36,936 nt of DNA from NCBI RefSeq assembly GCF_900116705.1, contig NZ_FPBP01000020.1, positions 1-36,936 on the forward strand. The letters are read 5' to 3'. Numbering within the stretch: position 1 is the first letter of the stretch; every line of letters begins with the position of its first letter. Under the pieces are notes generated by a model, which had not been told where the DNA came from, ran no database searches, and was given only the letters and a program-made list of their open reading frames with translations. This DNA is from Halomonas korlensis (GTDB taxonomy: Bacteria; Pseudomonadota; Gammaproteobacteria; Pseudomonadales; Halomonadaceae). The position numbers and the translations under genes are program-made. This document shows positions 25,995 to 35,352 of this stretch, one piece after another.

Positions 25995-28900
25995 CTACTT
26001 TGATCTGTAATGGCTCACATCTCCTATGCGCTCCACCGCATCACGGTCTACATACCCTTCGTCAAACACGTAGACTCTGTAGTTGCCCGGATGCGCGTTT
26101 GCGTATTCTCTCACCTCCTTAAAGAATTTCTCTTTATTCTCCTTGCTACTAAATACAGGTCTCATTTCATCAGCGATTAGCGAATGAACAAAATACAGGG
26201 CTTCAAAATCTTCACTTTTCTTATCAAGGCTTATCAACTGAATACCAGTATCAAAATACATCTCTGCCTTCTGAAGTAGTAATTCAGCATGCAAGTGATT
26301 CAGTTTTATGTTTGTTTGTTCAATCTCATATTTCGACCATGCCTTTGACAACGTCGTAGCAACAGATATGATGTCTGGTTTAAGTATGTTTACACCATGT
26401 CCTAACTTTCCAGCAGATCGGCGGCCGAATTTGCCCAAGCTAGACATTCCTTTCATGCCTGCTCTGCCGAGTGCTAACCGTAGTCTTCCTACAGTAGCTG
26501 TATTATGCGAGCCACCTGGCACACCGGCATGCCCCATTCTTATGCCAAGATTGGTCGCCTCAAGGGCGTTGTGGGGGGTCTTAGCCAGTTCGTCGATTGC
26601 ATGGTCGATTTGCACGCTTGGCGCAGGGTTCGTGCCGCTTTTTATCATTTTTTTAATAGTGTCTTGTGGAATATCTATTCCGCCAAGCACTTTCAGACCC
26701 TGTTCATACAACCTTCCCACTCTGCGGTAAAAACCCTTCCTAACTGAATCAAAGACCTCCCTCGCAAGCGCGCTTCTCTTCGGGCCCTCAGGTAGCTTGT
26801 CAAGCGCGGCATGGAACGCTTTCTTATTGGCGGCTAGATTTTCTTTGCCATATCTGTACTCCAGATGTGATTGGGCCGCATCATCCCAGGCTTGGCCCAA
26901 GAGTGGGTAATCGGTGATCAATCCTGGCAAGAACTCTTTGGGGTTGGTTCCGCCGCGATCGGTATATATGGTGGGATTGCCGTAGGCATAAGCATATAGG
27001 TTTATTCCTCCCTTCAGGCCGGACGGATCTGCGCTGATCCACCTTCCTAGCCACTGAGCATAAAACCGCGCGCCGTGATAGCTGAAGCTGCTCTCCTCGT
27101 CCCGCTCCATCCCGGTATATCGATACCGATTCGGCGTCTCGGCGTGATTGCGCACCGCCTGATACGAGGTGCTGCCGTACGGGTAGTACTCTTCGTAGGA
27201 AATGATCTGGGCCTCAGTGTCCAGCTCCAGGCTGGCCGAGCCGAGATGGTTGCCGATCTGGAAGCGGACGAGGTGCCGCGGCGCTGGATCCGTGCCCTGC
27301 GTTCTGGTCTCCACCAGGGCGACACGCTGCATGTCGTCCATAATGTGTAGCGCCTCCCGCTCTAGTTTCATCGTCTCGCCGTCGCTCTCATACTCCCGGT
27401 AGACCTCGAAGCCACCCAGGTAGATGCGCTCTCTCATGCGTGTGGGCGGTTGGCCCGCAGCGGCCTGGCGCTCGGTCACTTTGCGCGCGCGCTGTCCGGC
27501 CGAATCATAAAAATAGTACGTTATCTCCGGCGTGCCGCCGTTGTTGACGACCTGCTGAGACGTGGCCTGAAGCTGGTCGCGGAAGTTCCACTCCATCAGC
27601 GGCAGGTGGGGCATCCTTACGATGTTGCCGTGCACGTCGTACTCGTACTTTGCCGAGTAGGGGCCCTCCTCAGAATCGCCCGGCAGACTGGTCGAGAGCA
27701 CGCGGTTGCTGTCGACGGCGTAGGCGTAGTGGCGCGTCCAGCTGCCGCCGTTGGCATGGTGAATCATCGTAAGGATGTTGCCCACCGCGTCGTATTCATA
27801 CAGCTCGGTGTATGCACGCATGGCCTGGCCATCGTTCGGATGTGGCAGGTTGCGGCGTGTGCTGTCGTTGAAGTCGTAGTGCGGCTTCTTCTGAGGGTGA
27901 TTCTCCGGCAGATTGTTGGATGTCTGGCCGATGTTTTCGCGCCCCTCCGCCCGGATCAGCCGGTAGAGAGCGTCATAGGTGTAGTCGGCGTGCGGCTCCA
28001 CTATCGCGTTGTCGAAGTAGATCGTCTGCTGGGCGTCATCTCGGATCCTGGCGATGTTCCCGGCCGGGTCATACGTGTAACGCAGATTCTGAAGCGGGTT
28101 GACGCCCGTCTGCCGCGTCGTCTTAAGATGAATCAGGCGGAGGGTCTCTTCGTCGTATTCATACTCCGTCACGACGCCATTGCCGTATTCGATCCGCTTC
28201 CGCTGGCCTTTGGCATCGTAGTCGATGTCGTTAACGAACGGCGTGGTCGTTGTCGCGCTGCGCAGGCGCACGGCCACCTGTTCGAGAAGATTTGCCTCGT
28301 TGTAGGTGGGCAGGATTTCACTGGCTTCCGGCATCGTCAGGCTGATCGGTCGGTCGAGTGCGTCGAAGGTCGTGCTTGCACTAAACGCCTGCGGCTCCAG
28401 CAGCGGTGCCAGCGAGGCCAGCACGTCGTCCGGCACAAACGGACCGGCAGCGAGTGCGGCCTCGACGGTGTTCCAATTTGCGGCATCCCAATCAACAGTC
28501 TGCTTGTATTCCCTGGCCAGCCGCCGCGTGCTGCGTAGCAGGTTGCCCTTGAAATCATAGGCTTCGACCATATTCGTGTCCGGGTTTTCAGCCGCACTGA
28601 CGACCACCCCAGCCGCGTCGAACTGAATTGCGGCGCGGCCCCGCAGGTTCAATCCCTGCGCGGCATCGGCCATCGATTCACCGTAGATCGTGGCCTGGAA
28701 CAGCAACTCGGCGGCCGGATTTTGTGAATCGGTTCCTGCTACAAAAGCCTCCAACGGCCGGCGCAGCTCGTCGTAGGTCGTGCGGAACGCGTGGCCGCGG
28801 CTGTCCCAGGCACGGATCGGGTTGCCAGCCACGTCGCCCAACATCCAGCGCTCGCCGGCATCCATACTTACTGTGTGGCTCGCCGTGCTGAGCAGGTCAT

Positions 28901-31900
28901 AGTCGTAGCGCATGACGTCACGCCCCAGATGATCAACCACCGCACGCTCATTGCCTTCTATATCCAGCTCCACGCGGGTGGTGAAGCGCGCTTCGCTCCC
29001 GTCGAGGTCGTGACCGGCGCAGACCACGCGGTTGTGGGCGATGGTCAGGAAGGGGCGACCCAGCGCATCGGAATGGGCAGTGATCGGTGTGTCAGCATGG
29101 GCTGCGGCGCGGAGAGCGGCATTGCGATCGTCTTGTCCGAGGGCGCCGCCGATGCGCTGGGCATGCCAGGTCTGCCAGTCGTCCAGCTGGCTCTCGAAGT
29201 AGGCGGCGACATAGCCACCGATGTCGGGGTCGGTGCGCGGATCGCCGGTCTGAGCATTGCGGGCGGCGCAGGTGTCGTTGACATCCCAGGTGGTCTGTTG
29301 CCAGGGATCGAACACCACCTTTTCGAAGGTGTGGTTCGGGTGCAGCGTGGCGACGACGCGCTCGGCGGGGTCGTAGAACAGCACCGGGCTGACGCCGACC
29401 ATGACACCGAACTCGAAGCGATGCGTCGCACTGAAGAAAGGCTCGTACTGGCGAACCGGCTTGCCTTTATTGTTGAAGATGGTCCAGCCGCTGCCGACCC
29501 AGCGCGGTGGGCCAGCCACACCATTCACCTTCTTCGGCTCGGCCTGGATCTTCTGCTGGATCTCGCGGCCAAAGCCGTCGGAATAGGAGAAGCTGAGCTG
29601 GATCTTGAGTCCTTGCGGCGGCAGGGGAGCGCTTAGGTGAGTCTCGCGCGCAAGCGTCGCGGCACACGGCGGCTGCCACTGCGATGGATCGTTTGGGTTC
29701 GCTTGTCGGGTGCGACGGAAGCGATCGAGATCGTAGACGATGCGCGTGGTGGCGCCTTGCAGCAGCGCGGGGGCAATCGTGTGTGGATCGTCCGCGGCAT
29801 CGAAGAAGCCATCGATCTCGGCCTGCGTCAGTTCCGCAACGAAGCCGGACAGCGAGTCGCCTTCCACCGGCGCGGGCAGCGGCTTGCCCATGACGGCGGT
29901 GCCCACCACCATGCCCAGGGTATCGAAGGCGACTTCGGTCTGGTTGCGGTTCGGGTCGCTGACGAGGCGAGGTTGCAGGAAGCGGTAGTCATTGGCGTCC
30001 ACTGTCACGCGGTTGTCGAGCACGTCACGAGTCTCGACCATGAGCAGATCGTTACTGTCGAAGTCGACGAAGGCGTCCTGCCCAAAGGGATCGCGAAAGC
30101 GGCGCGGCAGGAAGAAGTGCTGCCGGGCTTGCGCTAGCTCTGCGGCAGGGGGAGCGGCGGGGTCCTCGGTGGAATAGGACTGACCGGACGGGAGCCACCA
30201 GTGGTCGTCGGCATCGCTTGCGGGGAAGCGCCCGTCCGCTTTGAGCGTCTGGCTTTGCAGGTAGCCGCCCTGGCCGCCAAGCACAGCAGCAGGATCGGGG
30301 AGCAAGGGCTCGGCGAGTTGAACCGCGAGCGGGCGCTGGAAGACCTGCGCCAGAAGCCCCGGGGTGAAGGCGAGCTTGTAGCTCTCACCAGGCAGGCCGA
30401 GCGGGTGCAGATTCCCGAGCGGCAATAGGCCGCTCAGATCGTCTCGTCGGTAAAGTGTGCGCAACCATTCGATCGGGCGACGGCAAGGGTTGCCGGTGGC
30501 CGCGGCCTCGTAGGCAACCTGGTCGGTGAACGTGTGCCGCAGACGGCCGGGTGCGGCGGGATCGGGTTCGACAAAGTCGGAGCCCTGATAGCGGCCGGCC
30601 GCGCCGGTGGGCGTGTAGCTGGTCAACTCGAACGTGACGGCCTCGCAGGGCAGCGGTGTGCGGTAGGCACCAGCTTCCGCCACGGCATTGGTGACCCGGT
30701 TCTCGGTGTAAGTCAGCAGCGGGGTCGTTTGCCGGTCGCGATCCCACGCCGTCGACAGCGGCGAGCCACGGCGCCCATAGCCGATGGCGGCCTGCTTGAG
30801 AACGTTGCCGTAGCCATCCACTTCCAAGGTCAGCGCATGCTGGATGCGTGGATCGGCCGGGTTGCGCTCGTAGTGGTAGCTGATCGCCTCGCGTACATGA
30901 GTGAAGAAGACAGCGTGGCGGTTGGTCCCCCGCTGCTGCAACACACGGATGCTGAAGTTCTGCTCGGTGACCGTGTAGGGCGTGCGGGCTCGCTGGATCT
31001 GCTCAGCCGAGGCGCCTTGCCCGGCGTCATCGGCATAGACCTCCTGGCGCAGCATCATGCCCTTGAGGGCACGGCAGGCTTCGTGCTCCTCATCCAAGGC
31101 GAGGCCGACGGGAAGTACCGTGTCTGGCAGCAGCAGGGCTCGAGCGTCGGCGTCGGTCAGGCCGGGCGCGCGGAAGTACTCGCCCTGGTCGGTGGCGTTC
31201 AATAAGCCGGCGAAGTAGTCGGACACGTGATCGCGGCCGAAGTGGACCCCGGTATGGAACCAGGTCTTGGTATGCACCGGCGGCACGTGCGATTCGTCGG
31301 CGAAGTTGTCGCCTTGCGGGACCGCGCCGCTGGCAGTGAGGGCGCCGAGCTGCTCGGTATCCGATTGCTCGACCATGCCGAAGCCACGAAACTCACGTTC
31401 CTCCCCATCGAAGTAGCCGTGGTGATAGGCATAGCGGGTGACGAAGCGGTTGCGGCTGAGGTGGTCAAAGGTCTCGACGCGTTCGACCACATGCACCGGA
31501 AAGGGCAGCCGGGTGATCCACGGAATTCCGTCGCGCTTGTCCCGCAGGTAGAACTTGGTGGAGGGGACGTACTCGATACGGGTCTTGGCGCCGAGGTTGT
31601 TGATGGTCTTGACCAGCAGGTGGGGCTTGCGCCCGCCCATCAGATTCACATAGCGCAGTGGCCGCCGCGCGTCGCCGGGCAGCGGCGACGACCAGACTAG
31701 GCAGGCCGTGCCGTTACCGAGCAGGTCGGTGGGCATGATGCTCACCAGGTCGTCGATATGCGGAAAGGCTTTCAGGACCTGCGGGTGGCTCCAGCTGTTG
31801 CCCGACTGGTTGAAGTACAGGCGCACGCCGTCGCGGTGCAGGTAAATGATGTCGCTGGTGCCACTACCGTCGATGTCGGCCAGGCGGAGGCGCTTATGAT

Positions 31901-33971
31901 CGAATTGATCGAGATTGTCGAACCAAGGGGCGTGGTCCATCGCCACCTTGGCGCCGAAGCGGCCATAGCCCAGGTTGGGCCAATAGCAGACCTCGCCGTT
32001 GCGGATTCGGGCGATATCGGTCAGGCCGTCGCCGGACAGGTCGGCGAGGTAGATGGATTGCGTACCATCGGCGAAGACGATGCGCGGGCCTTTCTCTTCA
32101 TCGAGCGCCTGCGCGACGCGCCGGGCCGGGCCGAAACCCGCTTCGGTCAGCGAGGCGTGCCAGACGAAGGCGTCGTCTTCGGTGATCAGCACATCGGCAT
32201 GGCCGTCGCCATCGAGGTCGATGAACTTGAGGTTTGGATCGCCGAAGTCGCGGTTGAGGCGCGACGTGAACGGACGGAACGGCTGCCAGCCTTCCTTGCC
32301 GTCGTGTTCGTATAGGCCGGGAAGGGGCCCTTCCAGCATCACCAGATCGGGCTGACCGTCGCCGGCCAGATCCATGAATTCCGCGCCGCTGGCCAGGGCG
32401 ATGTTGGGCTTGAGAGCGACGGTTTCGAGCGGAGAGAACCGCGCCTTTACCTGCTCCCGACCGTCAGCCAGCGTCTGCGGGATCGGGCTGAGGTTGCGCT
32501 TGTAGAACCACGCGCCCGCCTGCTCGGTGAGGATGCCGGGGACGCCTTCACCGTGCAGGTCGGTCCACTGGTAAAGGGTGCCGTCGAGGCCGATGGGCAG
32601 ATTTTCAAGGCTTTGCGGATCCACTTCCTCCACGGTGTCCTGCACGGTGGGCTCGGTGTATTCGAACTCGACAGGCGGCAGGCTGCGCTTGGCGTAGCCG
32701 CCGTTGTTGCGGTGATACCCGCTCTGGGTGACCTTGCGCAGGAAGGTGTAGACCGGGTTGCGGACATCCGTGGGATCGACTTTGTCCGAGTAGGTGAAGT
32801 CTGTCGAGCGCACCAGGCAGTCACGCTCTACGCCCGCCTCGCCCGGGAAGTGGTGGAACACCAAGACGCGTTGGCAAAGGCGAGTGGTGCGGACTTCAAA
32901 GCCGGCTCGGTAGGCGGAAAATGGGTCGGACCGCCGCTTCCAAGGGTATGTCAATGCTCCCGTCGCGTCCGTCGCCTGGTCGTCGCTTGGCTTGGGTACG
33001 GTCGGTTCGTGATCGTCGTAGTCGAACACAACCTCGAACATCCAGTCGGCATTGCCGATTTGGGTATCGATTGCCCCCTTGTTCAGAAAACGAGGGCGCT
33101 CACCCATATTGTCGAGTAGCGAGGTACGGTTGCCGTAGTGGATCCGCTTGGGGTAGCGGTTGGCCGTGCGGCGGGCGTCGTTCTGCGGCCCGCGGTTGCG
33201 CTCGTGCGCGTTGCCGAGATCGACACCAAGCCCGTCTTCCGCTTTGTAGCGGTAGAGCACGGCATTGCCCTTGTCGTCGCGCGTCTCGCAGATCAACCAA
33301 CGGAAGATGCGGCTCGCATCCAATGGATCGGCGATGCGCGAATTCACATCCAACCCATAGAGGGTGAGAATGTTGTCCTTTGAGCTCGATCGCCAGTGGA
33401 CATCGCCGGGTGCGTCGAGCTTGTTCCAGCGCTCGATACGCGCAAAGAGCCCCTCGATGCGTGGCCGGTATCGGCGAACCTGATAGCCGTCGAGTTCGTC
33501 TTCGTGGACGACCAAACGGTTGGATGGATCCCGAACCCAACCCCCCTCCGCGTCCCGCTGGAAGCCTGGGTGGCTGGCGACCCAGGTTCCATCAGGGTCC
33601 TGCCGGTATACGGGCACCAGGTCTTCGGCGCCGGAAAGAATGAAGACGTCCGAATCCTCTGCGTCGCGATACTGTGGCAGCCCCTTATCGGTCTTGCGGG
33701 TGATCGACGGCAGAGAAAGCGTCCAGCCGAAGCCAAAGGGTCCATTTCCGGCGCCGGAATCGTAGGAGAGGGACAGCTCCGGCCCGAATCCGGAGCGCCC
33801 GGGGCTGGTGGCGATCGGCACGGACATCAAGCCCGATCCGGTGACCGGATTGGCAGCGAACTTCTCGCCCATACCTCGGATGGCTCCACCGCCCTTGGGC
33901 AGAGAGATGGAGGGGGCCGCGGGCTTCTGCTCGCCGTCAGGGCGTTTTGATGTAGCTTCCGGAGAGTCCAT
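25995..33971 (-). CDS. Fused TcB-TcC toxin protein 2 with HNH-nuclease-like C-terminal tip
   Basis: A 2658-residue paralogue of TcBC1, near-identical in architecture: SpvB domain at residues 20-125 (same LPKGGGAIRGMGEKFAANP), a longer segment near 130-165 (DPDGTWVASHPGFQRDAEGG), VCBS loops DLDGDGHAD, DLSGDGLTD and DIDGSGTSD, the TcB mid region, YD repeats and an RHS core at about 2280-2343 (YRYTGMERDEESSFSYHGAR). The two self-cleavage aspartates are kept, D2315 and D2338, 23 apart, although the second motif reads DRGG instead of the usual DPxG. After about 2342 the sequence is unrelated to TcBC1 and much more AT-rich: about 315 residues with VQIDHAIDELAKTPHNALEA (D2456, H2457), N2474-L, and GGSHNTAT (H2489, N2490). 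This spacing recalls HNH-type nuclease toxins. A further 165 residues, Lys/Glu-rich and helical, follow. The same TcA presumably loads it. The ribosome site is weak and the leader is shared with tcBC1. Confidence 0.93.
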   Translation of the reverse strand: MDSPEATSKRPDGEQKPAAPSISLPKGGGAIRGMGEKFAANPVTGSGLMSVPIATSPGRSGFGPELSLSYDSGAGNGPFGFGWTLSLPSITRKTDKGLPQYRDAEDSDVFILSGAEDLVPVYRQDPDGTWVASHPGFQRDAEGGWVRDPSNRLVVHEDELDGYQVRRYRPRIEGLFARIERWNKLDAPGDVHWRSSSKDNILTLYGLDVNSRIADPLDASRIFRWLICETRDDKGNAVLYRYKAEDGLGVDLGNAHERNRGPQNDARRTANRYPKRIHYGNRTSLLDNMGERPRFLNKGAIDTQIGNADWMFEVVFDYDDHEPTVPKPSDDQATDATGALTYPWKRRSDPFSAYRAGFEVRTTRLCQRVLVFHHFPGEAGVERDCLVRSTDFTYSDKVDPTDVRNPVYTFLRKVTQSGYHRNNGGYAKRSLPPVEFEYTEPTVQDTVEEVDPQSLENLPIGLDGTLYQWTDLHGEGVPGILTEQAGAWFYKRNLSPIPQTLADGREQVKARFSPLETVALKPNIALASGAEFMDLAGDGQPDLVMLEGPLPGLYEHDGKEGWQPFRPFTSRLNRDFGDPNLKFIDLDGDGHADVLITEDDAFVWHASLTEAGFGPARRVAQALDEEKGPRIVFADGTQSIYLADLSGDGLTDIARIRNGEVCYWPNLGYGRFGAKVAMDHAPWFDNLDQFDHKRLRLADIDGSGTSDIIYLHRDGVRLYFNQSGNSWSHPQVLKAFPHIDDLVSIMPTDLLGNGTACLVWSSPLPGDARRPLRYVNLMGGRKPHLLVKTINNLGAKTRIEYVPSTKFYLRDKRDGIPWITRLPFPVHVVERVETFDHLSRNRFVTRYAYHHGYFDGEEREFRGFGMVEQSDTEQLGALTASGAVPQGDNFADESHVPPVHTKTWFHTGVHFGRDHVSDYFAGLLNATDQGEYFRAPGLTDADARALLLPDTVLPVGLALDEEHEACRALKGMMLRQEVYADDAGQGASAEQIQRARTPYTVTEQNFSIRVLQQRGTNRHAVFFTHVREAISYHYERNPADPRIQHALTLEVDGYGNVLKQAAIGYGRRGSPLSTAWDRDRQTTPLLTYTENRVTNAVAEAGAYRTPLPCEAVTFELTSYTPTGAAGRYQGSDFVEPDPAAPGRLRHTFTDQVAYEAAATGNPCRRPIEWLRTLYRRDDLSGLLPLGNLHPLGLPGESYKLAFTPGLLAQVFQRPLAVQLAEPLLPDPAAVLGGQGGYLQSQTLKADGRFPASDADDHWWLPSGQSYSTEDPAAPPAAELAQARQHFFLPRRFRDPFGQDAFVDFDSNDLLMVETRDVLDNRVTVDANDYRFLQPRLVSDPNRNQTEVAFDTLGMVVGTAVMGKPLPAPVEGDSLSGFVAELTQAEIDGFFDAADDPHTIAPALLQGATTRIVYDLDRFRRTRQANPNDPSQWQPPCAATLARETHLSAPLPPQGLKIQLSFSYSDGFGREIQQKIQAEPKKVNGVAGPPRWVGSGWTIFNNKGKPVRQYEPFFSATHRFEFGVMVGVSPVLFYDPAERVVATLHPNHTFEKVVFDPWQQTTWDVNDTCAARNAQTGDPRTDPDIGGYVAAYFESQLDDWQTWHAQRIGGALGQDDRNAALRAAAHADTPITAHSDALGRPFLTIAHNRVVCAGHDLDGSEARFTTRVELDIEGNERAVVDHLGRDVMRYDYDLLSTASHTVSMDAGERWMLGDVAGNPIRAWDSRGHAFRTTYDELRRPLEAFVAGTDSQNPAAELLFQATIYGESMADAAQGLNLRGRAAIQFDAAGVVVSAAENPDTNMVEAYDFKGNLLRSTRRLAREYKQTVDWDAANWNTVEAALAAGPFVPDDVLASLAPLLEPQAFSASTTFDALDRPISLTMPEASEILPTYNEANLLEQVAVRLRSATTTTPFVNDIDYDAKGQRKRIEYGNGVVTEYEYDEETLRLIHLKTTRQTGVNPLQNLRYTYDPAGNIARIRDDAQQTIYFDNAIVEPHADYTYDALYRLIRAEGRENIGQTSNNLPENHPQKKPHYDFNDSTRRNLPHPNDGQAMRAYTELYEYDAVGNILTMIHHANGGSWTRHYAYAVDSNRVLSTSLPGDSEEGPYSAKYEYDVHGNIVRMPHLPLMEWNFRDQLQATSQQVVNNGGTPEITYYFYDSAGQRARKVTERQAAAGQPPTRMRERIYLGGFEVYREYESDGETMKLEREALHIMDDMQRVALVETRTQGTDPAPRHLVRFQIGNHLGSASLELDTEAQIISYEEYYPYGSTSYQAVRNHAETPNRYRYTGMERDEESSFSYHGARFYAQWLGRWISADPSGLKGGINLYAYAYGNPTIYTDRGGTNPKEFLPGLITDYPLLGQAWDDAAQSHLEYRYGKENLAANKKAFHAALDKLPEGPKRSALAREVFDSVRKGFYRRVGRLYEQGLKVLGGIDIPQDTIKKMIKSGTNPAPSVQIDHAIDELAKTPHNALEATNLGIRMGHAGVPGGSHNTATVGRLRLALGRAGMKGMSSLGKFGRRSAGKLGHGVNILKPDIISVATTLSKAWSKYEIEQTNIKLNHLHAELLLQKAEMYFDTGIQLISLDKKSEDFEALYFVHSLIADEMRPVFSSKENKEKFFKEVREYANAHPGNYRVYVFDEGYVDRDAVERIGDVSHYRSK

Positions 33972-34500
33972 CTCAGGTCATCTCATTGCCGCCATCGACC
34001 GGCTTCTCGTATATGCATGTCGCGGCGTGTGTTTATCGAACGCTGGTTTAAATTCAGAAGGTGAGGGGCGGTTTCAATGACCAAGTGCAACAGCTGCCCG
34101 ATGAGGTACGGTATTGCTATGGCCGACTACTGCCGCTATTTCGCCGGTAATGATCGAGCCGCCCTCGTGTTGATCGTTGCGATCGAGCTTGGACGCAGTG
34201 CATTTGCGAGAAGCCACCACCGCACTGCGCTAGATGCTGTACCCATGGCTCATTAAGGCTTATGCAGCAGATGGCAATATTTGCGAAACAGTCGTGTTAA
34301 ATTCTTTTTCAAAGGCTACCGCTCCCCCTGCTGAAGAGAGGATAAGTTACCCTTTGGCATTACTTGACTAACGTTCTATATGCCCATGTATGAGTTACTA
34401 AGTATTAATTGAGAAGTTCTCGGAGCGCCAAATAAAACTACAGAAGAAAGGAGCGTTTTTTATGATTTTTAGTAATTTGTTAGATGGATTTTGCTCTAAA
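33972..34500 (-). repeat. Duplicated leader upstream of tcBC2
   Basis: This is the counterpart of 24739-25280: the first 300 bases before the start codon are almost the same, the rest is diverged and again AT-rich. It must contain the tcBC2 promoter region. The conserved leader means both toxin genes are probably regulated alike. No conserved open frame. Confidence 0.7.
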
Positions 34501-34564
34501 AGCCATTCTGACGGATAGGTGCAAGGTCTCGACCATCAACACTCGGGATACGACAACTACTAGG

Positions 34565-34765
34565 TGGCTATGAAACGCCCGGTTGGAGGAGCACTTGGGC
34601 ACCCAGCTGATCCATCGTTCGACATGCCACCAGCCGACGCGTCGTCTTGGTCAAGGAAGGCTTCGACATGGCTACCCGGGTACGCTTCCCGCCCCTGGAG
34701 GACAGCGACCTGGCCATGATGGTACTGGCGAAGAGCCCCCTGAAAGCTGATGGCGACGCCTGGCT
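34565..34765 (+). pseudogene. Decayed LysR-family regulator, copy 2
   Basis: RLEEHLGTQLIHRST near 34584-34630 is the end of a LysR DNA-binding domain. RRVVLVKEGFDMATRVRFPP and LEDSDLAMMVLA near 34635-34732 are the effector-domain motif. About 215 bases present in copy 1 (RHVAYLSVTEL to the TGA) are missing between them, so this copy has an internal deletion. It occupies the same position relative to tcBC2 as copy 1 does to tcBC1. The frame then runs on into the repeat at 34811. Confidence 0.65.
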
Positions 34766-34810
34766 TGCTGCCTGTGGTGAGATCATTGCTCGACTTCCTG
34801 CCGCCAATCC

Positions 34811-34910
34811 CAACGAGATTGACTTCACCATTCACACTGCCCAGACACATGAGAAGCCGGCTGAACCTGAAGAATGGGTGGGGTGTTGAGAATCACCAGC
34901 CGGCCACCGT
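34811..34910 (+). repeat. Dispersed direct repeat, right copy
   Basis: This matches 1935-2040 in the same orientation (CACTGCCCAGACACATGAGA, then GAGAATCACCA). Here the small frame reads EIDFT, TAQTHEKPAEPEEWVGC and stops at about 34889. It follows the LysR relic directly, so the junction near 34770 is probably a deletion or recombination point. Confidence 0.6.
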
Positions 34911-35256
34911 TAACCCGCACTGCTACATTGAAGGATCTTGCAAGTTGCCTATGTAGTGTCAGTTTTCATATGGCCCGATAACACCGCCCTGCTCCTCAGG
35001 AGTGTGGCTATCAAAGGCCGGTCCAAATACAAGTGATTCTCAAAAATCGCAAGATTGCCAAGGGTTATTTGTCCGCATCTAGCCACCTCCAGACTTAACA
35101 GCCTGTGCCTATCACCACCACTTGCGTGTAGGTCGAATGTCCTTAATCGACCACCGCTGAATTAACCCTCGTGAGTTGAGCGGTTGTAACCTTCTGAATT
35201 AGCAAGTATCGTTACCTTGGTACGCCACCAGCGGCAAGTTTGGAATTGATGTCAGA
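34911..35256. other. Gene-free stretch before the tRNA fragment
   Basis: I see no gene, strong hairpin or recognisable remnant here. Short open frames on both strands lack ribosome sites and motifs. In the att-site reading proposed for the next feature, this would be the inner right end of the island. Confidence 0.4.
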
Positions 35257-35306
35257 ATGGTCTCCGAAGCCGAGGGTCGCAGGTTCGAATCCTGCCGGGC
35301 GCGCCA
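35257..35306 (+). tRNA. 3' half of tRNA-Arg(CCG), likely attachment-site copy
   Basis: The sequence runs from the anticodon arm to CCA: loop CTCCGAA (anticodon CCG) followed by GCCGA, a short variable loop, the T-arm GTCGCAGGTTCGAATCCTGC, and the acceptor strand GGGCGCGCCA ending at 35306. That matches the 3' half of bacterial tRNA-Arg(CCG). The bases upstream do not form the D-arm or the expected GCGCCC start, so the gene is not intact. A tRNA 3' half is the usual attachment-site duplicate left by a tyrosine-recombinase island, and this one may mark the right end of the Tc island (or a junction of two islands). The intact tRNA and an integrase are not in the window. Confidence 0.75.
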
Positions 35307-35315
35307 TGATTTCAA

Positions 35316-35345
35316 GGGCTTACGACAGTGTCGTAAGCCCTTTTT
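35316..35345 (+). terminator. Rho-independent terminator after the tRNA-Arg fragment
   Basis: GGGCTTACGAC (35316-35326), loop AGT, GTCGTAAGCCC (35330-35340), then TTTTT: an 11-bp perfect stem, two bp longer with the flanking AA/TT, and a T-run. It begins 9 bases after the tRNA CCA, the expected place for a native tRNA terminator. Confidence 0.9.
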
Positions 35346-35352
35346 CGTGCGT

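Noticed and set aside
35257..35306. An intact tRNA-Arg gene
   Set aside because: The D-arm and 5' acceptor strand are missing upstream; only the 3' half is present.
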